DNA of 20,978 bases from [Eubacterium] saphenum (GTDB lineage: Bacteria; Bacillota; Clostridia; Oscillospirales; Ruminococcaceae), in assembly GCA_004555635.1 (NCBI GenBank), contig SFHN01000006.1, forward strand, positions 1 to 20,978, read 5' to 3'. Positions within the stretch are counted from its first letter, which is position 1, and the number at the start of each line of letters is the position of its first letter. The translations under genes and the position numbers were made by a program. The notes beneath the pieces were generated by a model that was not told the DNA's origin, did no database searches, and saw only the letters and a list, made by a program, of their open reading frames with translations. Shown here in pieces: positions 9,168 to 14,297 of the stretch.

Positions 9168-10399
9168 GACTCGGACAGTTGTTGCGCTGCTTTTGCGATA
9201 ATCTCACCGAGAAGCTGCGCGGTGTATTCTGCCTCGTCAAGCGATGAAGCGTGGCTGCCTATTTCGATAAGCAGCGAGCCTGTCGAGAGGTGTTGGTTGT
9301 AGTTTCGGTAGTCAAAAAGCACTGCCCGCGCAAGCCCGGGGTAAAGCTCCTCGGCGGTTCTCTGCATTAGACACGCAAGCTTGAAATTCTCCATATACTG
9401 CGGCATATTGCCGAATCTGCCGTCGTCGCAGCCTGTAATTATCATAAACTGCGCGGCGCTTTTGCCATTTATCTCGGTTGTCGGCGCAACGCGCGTGCCG
9501 TCGGGGTTTTCGATAGCGTCACGGTGCAGGTCTATGATGATTTTGATTTCGGGGTAGTCCGCCTTTGCCGCAAGCACAGTCCGCTCGCTGCGGTCGTATG
9601 CGCCCGTATAAACGGGGTAGTCGTGAACCGTCCCGTCGTGCAGCACCGAAATCCCTCTTGCCGAAAGCTCCCGCGCAAGCGCCTCCCCGACCGCGGTCAT
9701 ATTCCTCTCGGCGTTTCGCGAGCGCGAGGGAACGGCGCTGTCGTATTCCTCTGCCTGCGTCTGCTCATAGGATTCCGTCGTGTGCGTGTGGACAATCAGC
9801 ACCTGCGGCGCGGCGCAGTTTTGTGCAATCGCTATGTCGGGCAGCTCGTCCGCCGCCGCGAGAAGCTCCTCGTTCGGCATATTTGTGCAGTTTCGCACCT
9901 GCGCTCCATTTTCGAGCGTTATGTAGTCGGGCGCGGCGCTTTTCCCGTAAAACTCGCGGATAATCCGCCCGCCGCGTCCCGACAGCTCTGCGCCATCGTC
10001 GGGCGCGGTAGTTATGTTGCGGGTTATCAGCGTGCCCGCAAAGCTCGCCTGCGCAGCTTCTGCGGGGTCAATTTCGGGCGCGTTTGGTTCGGTAGGGGCC
10101 GGCTCGGTTGACGGCACATCTGAATCATCAGGCTCATTCGGCTCTTGCTCGGAAAAAGTCGGCTCGGTATAATCGGGCTGCCCGCTTGCTTCGGGAGAAG
10201 GGTGCCCGCTATCGGGCGAAGAATCGGAAGCCTGCTCGTCCGCATTCGGGGAAGCCTGAAAAACCGCCGCTGTAAGCGGTTTTCCCGCAGAAATCGCAGC
10301 CGCTTCGCTTATTACCGCGCCGGCTTCGCTGCTGTATGCCGCGAGCAGCGGGCAAACAACCGTCGCTGCCGTTATTATAACCGTCCGAAATTTTCCCAT
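9164..10399 (-). CDS. spoIIP: Stage II sporulation protein P (SpoIIP)
   Basis: SpoIIP is the cell-wall amidase/endopeptidase that works with SpoIID and SpoIIM to thin septal peptidoglycan and drive engulfment of the forespore. The 411-residue product starts with a hydrophobic segment (about 5-25, signal anchor). A low-complexity Pro/Glu/Asp/Ser linker (about 50-115) follows, then the catalytic domain. Conserved motifs are HTHTTESY with H204, H206 and E209, IDLHRDAI with H292, and NYNQHLSTGSLLIEIGSHAS with E379. These are the expected metal and catalytic positions of the family. The ATG at 10399 has GGAGGT at 10405-10410. A sigma-E-like promoter lies just upstream. In Bacillus it is next to gpr, which is not seen here. 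The acidic, Pro-rich linker is longer than in many homologues. This gene is the best evidence that the organism sporulates. Confidence 0.93.
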   Translation of the reverse strand: MGKFRTVIITAATVVCPLLAAYSSEAGAVISEAAAISAGKPLTAAVFQASPNADEQASDSSPDSGHPSPEASGQPDYTEPTFSEQEPNEPDDSDVPSTEPAPTEPNAPEIDPAEAAQASFAGTLITRNITTAPDDGAELSGRGGRIIREFYGKSAAPDYITLENGAQVRNCTNMPNEELLAAADELPDIAIAQNCAAPQVLIVHTHTTESYEQTQAEEYDSAVPSRSRNAERNMTAVGEALARELSARGISVLHDGTVHDYPVYTGAYDRSERTVLAAKADYPEIKIIIDLHRDAIENPDGTRVAPTTEINGKSAAQFMIITGCDDGRFGNMPQYMENFKLACLMQRTAEELYPGLARAVLFDYRNYNQHLSTGSLLIEIGSHASSLDEAEYTAQLLGEIIAKAAQQLSES

Positions 10400-10421
10400 A
10401 GTGCACCTCCGTTTTTACCAC

Positions 10422-10451
10422 AGTATATGCGCTGTCGGACGTGCAATATGC
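10422..10451 (-). promoter_or_regulatory. Sigma-E-like promoter upstream of spoIIP
   Basis: On the minus strand GCATATT (10445-10451) fits the sigma-E -35 pattern KMATATT exactly. After 15 bases comes CATATACT (10422-10429), 7 of 8 against CATACANT. A start near 10415 would give a leader of about 16 bases carrying the SD. Sigma-E control of spoIIP is established in Bacillus; here it rests on the motif match alone. Confidence 0.6.
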
Positions 10452-10463
10452 CGAAAACAAAGC

Positions 10464-10494
10464 AAAAAAAGCGCCGCCGTTTTTACGCGGCGGC
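10464..10494 (-). terminator. Intrinsic terminator of small RNA 1
   Basis: On the minus strand GCCGCCG and CGGCGGC form a 7-bp stem (10488-10494 with 10473-10479) around an 8-base loop. After GC comes TTTTTTT (10464-10470). It would also insulate spoIIP from the upstream promoters. Confidence 0.82.
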
Positions 10495-10531
10495 AATTAG
10501 GAGAGGTAAAAAGAAAACATATCGAACTTGT
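10464..10531 (-). ncRNA. Candidate small RNA 1 of a tandem trio (about 68 nt)
   Basis: A predicted transcript runs from about 10531, 7 bases past a perfect TATAAT box, to the U-tract at 10464-10470. The 5' part is unstructured and pyrimidine-rich (TTTTCTTTTTACCTCTCCTA). It carries ACCUCUCC, which is complementary to Shine-Dalgarno-type sequence. A terminator hairpin follows. A 7-codon AUG frame exists inside, but no SD precedes it. The promoter-terminator pairing supports an independent RNA gene; a trans-acting role is inference. Confidence 0.6.
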
Positions 10532-10537
10532 GCTTGT

Positions 10538-10566
10538 ATTATAGCATGAAAACCCCGCCCTGTCAA
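10538..10566 (-). promoter_or_regulatory. Perfect sigma-A promoter of small RNA 1
   Basis: TTGACA (10561-10566), a 17-base spacer and TATAAT (10538-10543) on the minus strand match the consensus at every position. It forms part of the first 59-base repeat block. Confidence 0.85.
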
Positions 10567-10596
10567 TGCTTTTTGGGGCGGAAAACGACACACTAA
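10538..10596 (-). repeat. Repeat block 1 of 3 (upstream box plus promoter)
   Basis: The block runs from the 16-base box TTAGTGTGTCGTTTTC (10581-10596) through the -35 to the end of the -10 box. The same 59-base layout recurs at 10717-10775 and 10880-10938. In all three the box is identical and lies 14 bases from the -35. Beyond the -10, copies 1 and 2 also share 12 of 13 bases (AGCACAAGTT). Confidence 0.85.
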
Positions 10597-10604
10597 ACCA
10601 CCCC

Positions 10605-10710
10605 GCAAAAAGAAAGGCGCCGTCGACGCAATTTCGCCGACGGCTATGAAAGAGTATGGGTAAAAGACACACGCCAAGTTAATCTGCGTGGAAGTCCGCG
10701 CTTAACTTGT
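10605..10710 (-). ncRNA. Candidate small RNA 2 of a tandem trio (about 105 nt)
   Basis: The predicted transcript runs from about 10710 to the U-rich tract near 10607. Near its 5' end CAAGTTAA (10702-10709 read on minus) pairs with TTAACTTG (10675-10682), an 8-bp stem. An inner GCGCGG/CCACGC stem with one mismatch caps it. A single-stranded pyrimidine-rich section (TGTCTTTTACCCATACTC) links this to a 3' terminator hairpin. No SD-start pair is evident, so a non-coding RNA is the better reading. Confidence 0.6.
10607..10644 (-). terminator. Intrinsic terminator of small RNA 2
   Basis: GCCGTCG (10638-10644 read on minus) pairs with CGACGGC (10619-10625) around a 12-base interior that can add two GC pairs. 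The tail is GCCTTTCTTTTT. The interrupted U-tract makes it weaker than the unit 1 terminator. Confidence 0.68.
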
Positions 10711-10716
10711 GCTTTT

Positions 10717-10745
10717 ATTATAACACGAAACCCCCGCCCTGTCAA
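10717..10745 (-). promoter_or_regulatory. Perfect sigma-A promoter of small RNA 2
   Basis: On the minus strand TTGACA (10740-10745), 17 bases and TATAAT (10717-10722) match consensus fully. Confidence 0.85.
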
Positions 10746-10775
10746 CACTTTTCGGGGCAGAAAACGACACACTAA
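10717..10775 (-). repeat. Repeat block 2 of 3 (upstream box plus promoter)
   Basis: Same architecture as block 1, 179 bases away. The 16-base box is at 10760-10775. The segment between box and -35 reads TGCCCCGAAAAGTG, against CGCCCCAAAAAGCA in block 1. Confidence 0.85.
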
Positions 10776-10784
10776 GCCGCACAT

Positions 10785-10821
10785 AAAAGAAAAGCGCCGC
10801 CAACGCAATCACGCCGGCGGC
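10785..10821 (-). terminator. Intrinsic terminator of small RNA 3
   Basis: GCCGCC (10816-10821 read on minus) pairs with GGCGGC (10796-10801) around a 14-base interior. GC, TTTT, C and TTTT follow. Stem and tail resemble those of units 1 and 2. Confidence 0.66.
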
Positions 10822-10873
10822 AACACAACGGAGAAAAGAAAATGGAAACGAAATGAAAACAATCTTAATAACC
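10785..10873 (-). ncRNA. Candidate small RNA 3 of a tandem trio (about 89 nt)
   Basis: The predicted transcript runs from about 10873 to the U-rich tract near 10785. Its body is pyrimidine-rich and unlike the other two at the 5' end, but TTTTCTTTTCTCCG resembles the TTTTCTTTTTACCTCTCC part of unit 1. A GC-rich hairpin ends it. An AUG close to the predicted 5' end opens a frame that runs on through the terminator and the next promoter with no SD; I treat it as chance. Confidence 0.58.
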
Positions 10874-10879
10874 ATTTGT

Positions 10880-10908
10880 ATTATAGCACATAAAATTTAC
10901 CGTGTCAA
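10880..10908 (-). promoter_or_regulatory. Perfect sigma-A promoter of small RNA 3
   Basis: On the minus strand TTGACA (10903-10908), 17 bases and TATAAT (10880-10885). The spacer differs from units 1 and 2 (AT-rich rather than GC-rich), yet both boxes and their spacing are kept. Confidence 0.85.
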
Positions 10909-10938
10909 TGCTTTTTGGGGTGGAAAACGACACACTAA
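10880..10938 (-). repeat. Repeat block 3 of 3 (upstream box plus promoter)
   Basis: The 16-base box is at 10923-10938, again 14 bases from the -35. It begins 8 bases after the DUF4363 stop. The block lies 163 bases from block 2. Confidence 0.85.
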
Positions 10939-10945
10939 CCCGCCG

Positions 10946-11323
10946 CTAGAGTATTTTCCACAGGGTTGGCGTCTGCATATCCCTGAAAAGCGCAATCTGC
11001 GCCTCGGCGCGGTCGCAGGCAGTGTACAGCTCGTCGTTGTCCTCGCGCGCAAACGAGCCGATTTCCACTATCGACGACGTTATCTCAACCGCGTGGCCGA
11101 GGTCGTTTACCAGAATGCAGGTGCTCATAAAGTCGTGCCACAGCGTGTTCATTTCATCGGCGGCAGCGACGCATTCGTCGTGCGCCCCGCGCATAAAAGC
11201 GTCCTCCGCCTTCTCCACCTGCGACAGCAGGCTGTCCGTCACAGAGTTCACCTGCATAACCGCAAGCGCGCTCCCCGCCGCCATAACAAGCAGGATAACA
11301 ATGCTGATGATAAGCCTGTTCAT
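10946..11323 (-). CDS. DUF4363 family protein
   Basis: The 125-residue product begins with a membrane segment (about 4-24, LIISIVILLVMAAGSALAVM). The rest is a mostly helical, acidic domain with the spacing typical of DUF4363 (LLSQVEKAEDAFMRGAHDE, NTLWHDFMSTCILVNDLGHAVEI). The family has no established biochemical role. It is very often encoded directly after DUF421 in spore-forming Firmicutes, as here: its ATG overlaps the DUF421 TGA by four bases (ATGA), so the two are translationally coupled. It is likely on the outer face of the membrane and may partner DUF421; both points are inference. Confidence 0.82.
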   Translation of the reverse strand: MNRLIISIVILLVMAAGSALAVMQVNSVTDSLLSQVEKAEDAFMRGAHDECVAAADEMNTLWHDFMSTCILVNDLGHAVEITSSIVEIGSFAREDNDELYTACDRAEAQIALFRDMQTPTLWKIL

Positions 11324-12000
11324 TTAAGCGCCTCCTGCCGTTTTATGATGTTGTGTTTGCCGTTTTTGTCCGCGGTCATAAGAAACACGTCCTTAACCGA
11401 GAGGTTTTCGCTCCTCAGACAAGAGTGAAGCCAGCTCTTGCCAAGCCCTAACAGGGTAAGCTGCTCCTCGTCCTCGACGCCGTCGCGGATAAGCACCGAC
11501 TGGGGGTCGCCCGTGGACTCTTTCAGCCCGACGTCCTCCTTTGACGCGGACTGAAAGTCTTTTTTCTGCATAAAGTGTATCTTGCCGTTGGTTTCGACAA
11601 TCGCAAAGTGGATTTCCGAGATGTCGAAAATCTCCTGCTCGCGCATTGCTTCCATAAGGTCGTCAACGGTATACCGCAGGCGGCGCATTTCCTTTTGCAG
11701 AATTTTCCCCTCGGAAATAATAATGCGCGGCGAGCCTATCATCAGCTTTCGGAATTTCGCCGAGCGAAGCATAATCTGCGACACTATAACGTCAAGGCAC
11801 ACCAGCGTCAGTATCGGGATAATACCGAGAATCATTGGTATGGAGCTATCCTCGACGGGGATTGCGGCGATGTTTGATATGAGAATGGTGACGACAAGCT
11901 CCGACGGCTGAAGCTCGCCGAGCTGGTGCTTTCCCATCAGCCGCAGGGAAAAGGTTATGACAATGTAAAGAATGCAGGCTCTTATAAGGACAATTGACAT
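11320..12000 (-). CDS. DUF421 (YetF-like) membrane protein
   Basis: I set the start at ATG 12000, which has AAAGGAGC at 12007-12014; a longer frame up to 12075 has no SD. The 226-residue product has about three N-terminal hydrophobic segments (about 2-18, 36-54 and 57-78) around LMGKHQLGELQPSELVVTIL. A soluble C-terminal DUF421 domain follows, with IGSPRIIISEGKILQKEMRR, YTVDDLMEAMREQEIFDISE and HFAIVETNGKIHFM. Relatives are Bacillus YetF, YrbG, YdfS and YkjA, several of them sporulation-associated; YetF-type proteins have been tied to spore germination-receptor function. It forms a pair with DUF4363 and sits behind a forespore-type promoter motif. Confidence 0.88.
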   Translation of the reverse strand: MSIVLIRACILYIVITFSLRLMGKHQLGELQPSELVVTILISNIAAIPVEDSSIPMILGIIPILTLVCLDVIVSQIMLRSAKFRKLMIGSPRIIISEGKILQKEMRRLRYTVDDLMEAMREQEIFDISEIHFAIVETNGKIHFMQKKDFQSASKEDVGLKESTGDPQSVLIRDGVEDEEQLTLLGLGKSWLHSCLRSENLSVKDVFLMTADKNGKHNIIKRQEALK

Positions 12001-12027
12001 TTTTACGCTCCTTTCGGGTAATGTGAT

Positions 12028-12057
12028 TAGCATAACCCCGTGGTGGGAAAAATATAC
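12028..12057 (-). promoter_or_regulatory. Possible sigma-F/sigma-G promoter for DUF421-DUF4363
   Basis: On the minus strand GTATA (12053-12057) and TATGCTA (12028-12034) are 18 bases apart. This matches sigma-G GNATR-18-CATNHTA except for the first base of the -10. The same bases also read GGTTATGCTA, which fits a GGNNANNNTA sigma-F-like pattern. The predicted start is just upstream of the SD. Confidence 0.42.
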
Positions 12058-12099
12058 ACGATTTGCGGCAGCCAAAACGCATTATACCCGCTTTTTTCA

Positions 12100-12147
12100 C
12101 ATTATCCGCTAATCTGCGAAGCAGCACCCGTATTTTTTCGGATAATG
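12100..12147. repeat. 9-bp inverted repeat in the divergent promoter region
   Basis: CATTATCCG (12100-12108) and CGGATAATG (12139-12147) are perfect reverse complements 30 bases apart. The right arm ends one base before the -35 of the M50 gene. The left arm lies 13 bases upstream of a minus-strand TATAAT at 12081-12086. It may be a paired operator. The arms are too far apart for a tight hairpin. Confidence 0.4.
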
Positions 12148-12148
12148 C

Positions 12149-12177
12149 TTGCAAAATTTTCCGAAATGCGGTATAAT
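12149..12177 (+). promoter_or_regulatory. Sigma-A promoter of the M50 protease and scpAB group
   Basis: TTGCAA (12149-12154), a 17-base spacer and TATAAT (12172-12177). It lies about 53 bases before ATG 12231 and is the only strong plus-strand promoter I see before the scpAB genes. Confidence 0.72.
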
Positions 12178-12230
12178 ACTTATTAAGTACGTTTTTTGCT
12201 GTCAATTTCACTTTTCAAAGGAGTAAATAT

Positions 12231-12950
12231 ATGCTCGGAGTAGTAAACAAGCTTAAAGGCCCGATTTTCGTGCTTCTGGATTTCTTTAGGGGCAGCGCGG
12301 AGCTTACAGAGGTTATCATCGCGTTTTTCGCGGCGGCGGTGGTCATTTTCGTTGTGTTTCCGATACACGAATGCGCCCACGCGCTTATGGCAAAGGCGCT
12401 CGGCGACAACACCGCAGAGCGCGAGGGCAGGCTGACGCTTAACCCTATTTCCCACGTTGACCCGATGGGCGCGCTGCTGATCTGCCTGTGCAATATCGGC
12501 TGGGCAAGACCCGTCCCCGTAAACATCTTCAACTGCCGCAAGGTGAAAATCCGCACGGCAAACGCGCTTGTTGCCGCGGCAGGTCCTATCGCAAACATAC
12601 TTCTAAGCTACCTTTTCCTCGTTATTTTCAAGGTTGTCGTAATCACCGTAGGAATAGCCGATACGACCGTTTTGTACATCTGCTCTGCAATTATTCAGGT
12701 TATCACAATAAACCTTTACCTCGCGGTGTTCAACCTTGTCCCGATACCCCCGTTTGACGGCTACCGTATCGTGCAGAGCTTTGCGCCGAAGAAGTTCACC
12801 GATTTTATGGAGAGAAATCAGCAGATTATCTACTGGGTTTTCTTCCTTCTGCTTATGTTTGATATCGCGTCCATTCCGCTGTCCTATGCGGCAGACGGGC
12901 TTATGTGGGTTCTCGACAAGGCTTCGTTCTTCCTCGGAACGTTCTATTGA
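12231..12950 (+). CDS. Site-2-protease-like M50 family zinc metalloprotease
   Basis: The 239-residue product is an integral membrane protein of peptidase family M50. It has the zinc motif HECAH (H46, E47, H50) in a hydrophobic stretch and the third-ligand motif NLVPIPPFDGYRI (D176) in a later helix. A loop NPISHVDPMGALLI (about 71-84) is typical of the small M50B proteins related to Bacillus YwhC. The hydrophobic segments cluster at about 27-45, 78-92, 112-140, 146-170 and 195-215. Substrates of this subgroup are mostly unknown. AAAGGAG precedes the ATG. ScpA starts 10 bases after the stop, and this M50-ScpA-ScpB order recurs in many Clostridia. Membrane protease activity is expected because all metal ligands are kept. 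Confidence 0.9.
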   Translation: MLGVVNKLKGPIFVLLDFFRGSAELTEVIIAFFAAAVVIFVVFPIHECAHALMAKALGDNTAEREGRLTLNPISHVDPMGALLICLCNIGWARPVPVNIFNCRKVKIRTANALVAAAGPIANILLSYLFLVIFKVVVITVGIADTTVLYICSAIIQVITINLYLAVFNLVPIPPFDGYRIVQSFAPKKFTDFMERNQQIIYWVFFLLLMFDIASIPLSYAADGLMWVLDKASFFLGTFY

Positions 12951-12959
12951 GGCTGACGT

Positions 12960-13685
12960 ATGGCTGTTATAAACTACAAACTCGACGTGTTCGAGGGACC
13001 GCTCGACGTTTTGCTTATGCTGGTTCACAAGCACAAGCTTAACATACGCGACATCGAGATAAGCGTGCTTTTGGAGCAGTTTTTAGCGTATCTCGACGAG
13101 CTTACGCAGGCGGATATCGAGGTGACCTCCGAGTTTCTCGAAATGGCGGCGCAGCTTATTCTGATAAAGTCCGCGAGCCTTCTCCCGAGGGAAGAAGCCG
13201 AGCAGATGAAGCGCGAGCTTGAGGGCGCGCTTATCGAGCTTGCATTAGCGAAAGCTATGGCGGAAAAGCTTAGAAAGCGTTACCTCGGTGATGTTGTGTT
13301 CGTCAGAGAGCCTGCGAAAATCGAGATAGACGCGACCTACCGCCGCATTCATCAGCCCGAGGAGCTTCTGCTCGCATACGAGCAGCTTTCCGACAAGAAC
13401 AAGCGCAAGGCGGAGATGGCTCGCCGCCCCGTAAAGCCTGTTGTCGCGAAAAGCTATGTCACGGTGTTTACGGGAATAGTATCGGTGCTCAAAAGCCTGC
13501 GCAAAAACGGCATTGTTGAGATGAACGATTTGTACGAGGGTATGCCGAGAAGCCGTAAGGTTGCTACATTTCTTGCAATACTTGAGTTGTCGAAGGACGG
13601 CAGGATTATCATATCCGACGACGGAGAGAGCATAAAGCTTGCCGATTTGCCGGAAAGAAAGGAGGGCGCTGCCGATGAGGTTTAA
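12960..13685 (+). CDS. scpA: Segregation and condensation protein A (ScpA)
   Basis: ScpA is the kleisin that bridges the SMC dimer and, with ScpB, forms the condensin-like complex for chromosome compaction and segregation. The 241-residue product starts with the hallmark YKLDVFEGPLDVLLMLVHKH, followed by ELTQADIEVTSEFLEMAAQLILIKSASLLPR, which is the SMC-neck-binding N-terminal region. The C-terminal winged helix is recognisable in the stretch ending ILELSKDGRIII. TGAGG at the end of the M50 gene may serve as its SD. The end overlaps the ScpB start by 11 bases, so translation is likely coupled. No smc gene is in the window. Confidence 0.95.
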   Translation: MAVINYKLDVFEGPLDVLLMLVHKHKLNIRDIEISVLLEQFLAYLDELTQADIEVTSEFLEMAAQLILIKSASLLPREEAEQMKRELEGALIELALAKAMAEKLRKRYLGDVVFVREPAKIEIDATYRRIHQPEELLLAYEQLSDKNKRKAEMARRPVKPVVAKSYVTVFTGIVSVLKSLRKNGIVEMNDLYEGMPRSRKVATFLAILELSKDGRIIISDDGESIKLADLPERKEGAADEV

Positions 13686-14277
13686 CGAGGGAATAGCGGC
13701 GATTGAGGCGATACTTTTTGCGAGCGGCGACCCGATTGAAGCGGAGAAAATCGCAGAAGCCACCGATATCGAAACCGAAAACGTTATAAAGATGATTGAA
13801 GTGCTTAACGACCGCTACAAGGAGCGCGAAAGCGCGCTTGTCGTGGGAAAACTCGGCGGGTGCTATCAGCTTATGACCCGCACGGAGTATTCCGCCTACA
13901 TAAAAGCTGCGCTCGAAAACCGCAGGCAGGCGCCGCTTACGCAGGCGGCGATGGAGGTGCTTGCGATTGTCGCGTACAATCAGCCCGTAACGCGAAGCTT
14001 TATCGAGCAGGTGCGCGGAGTTGACAGCTCGGGCGTTGTAAAGAGCCTTACGGAGCGAAATCTTCTTGAGGAGTACGGCAGGCTGGAGGACGTCCCCGGA
14101 AAGCCTATCGCATACAAGACAACAGAGAACTTCCTGCGCTGCTTCGGCGTGGAGAGCCTCGGCGGACTGCCCGAGATTCCCGACGACAGCGGGCAGATAC
14201 ACATTGAGCAGTACGAAGAAATGCTCGAGGAGCAAAACGCGGCGGCAGCCGAGGAAGAAAGCGACTCCGAGGAGTAG
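13675..14277 (+). CDS. scpB: Segregation and condensation protein B (ScpB)
   Basis: I chose ATG 13675, with AGAAAGGAGG ending 10 bases upstream; an in-frame earlier ATG at 13639 lacks an SD and would overlap scpA further. The 200-residue product contains the two winged-helix domains of ScpB. Diagnostic text is AIEAILFASGDPI, LTQAAMEVLAIVAYNQPVTR, IEQVRGVDSSGVVKSL and the YKTTENFLRCFG motif. ScpB dimers bind the middle of ScpA within the SMC complex. The C-terminus is an acidic low-complexity tail (Glu/Ala/Ser) that is variable in the family. Confidence 0.95.
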   Translation: MRFNEGIAAIEAILFASGDPIEAEKIAEATDIETENVIKMIEVLNDRYKERESALVVGKLGGCYQLMTRTEYSAYIKAALENRRQAPLTQAAMEVLAIVAYNQPVTRSFIEQVRGVDSSGVVKSLTERNLLEEYGRLEDVPGKPIAYKTTENFLRCFGVESLGGLPEIPDDSGQIHIEQYEEMLEEQNAAAAEEESDSEE

Positions 14278-14297
14278 GGAGCTGTATTTCGGAAAGC

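Noticed and set aside
9164..9240. N-terminal extension of the 41-residue membrane protein into spoIIP (90 codons)
   Set aside because: The extension has no SD, overlaps spoIIP and lies upstream of the predicted transcript start; the internal ATG 9093 has GGAGGT.
10517..10541. Seven-codon AUG frame inside small RNA 1 (MFSFYLS) as a leader peptide
   Set aside because: No Shine-Dalgarno sequence precedes it, it has no regulatory codon run, and units 2 and 3 have no counterpart.
10555..10581. CCGCCC/GGGCGG inverted repeat around the -35 of unit 1 as an operator
   Set aside because: Unit 2 has one mismatch in an arm and unit 3 lacks one arm altogether, so it is not kept where the promoter is kept.
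10415..10677. Minus-strand open frames of 64-85 codons across the repeat units, sharing similar peptides such as FSAPKS.DRAG.SCYN.STS
   Set aside because: The peptide likeness comes from translating the repeated promoter DNA. The frames cross a terminator and a -35/-10 pair and lack an SD, so they are not credible genes.
10464..10938. CRISPR array or transposon ends
   Set aside because: There are only three long copies in one orientation with unequal spacing, no palindromic short repeat, no terminal inverted repeats, and no cas or transposase gene.
12081..12109. Minus-strand TATAAT at 12081-12086 as a sigma-A promoter for DUF421
   Set aside because: At the proper spacing the -35 position reads GCGGAT, which does not resemble TTGACA, and there is no TG extension.
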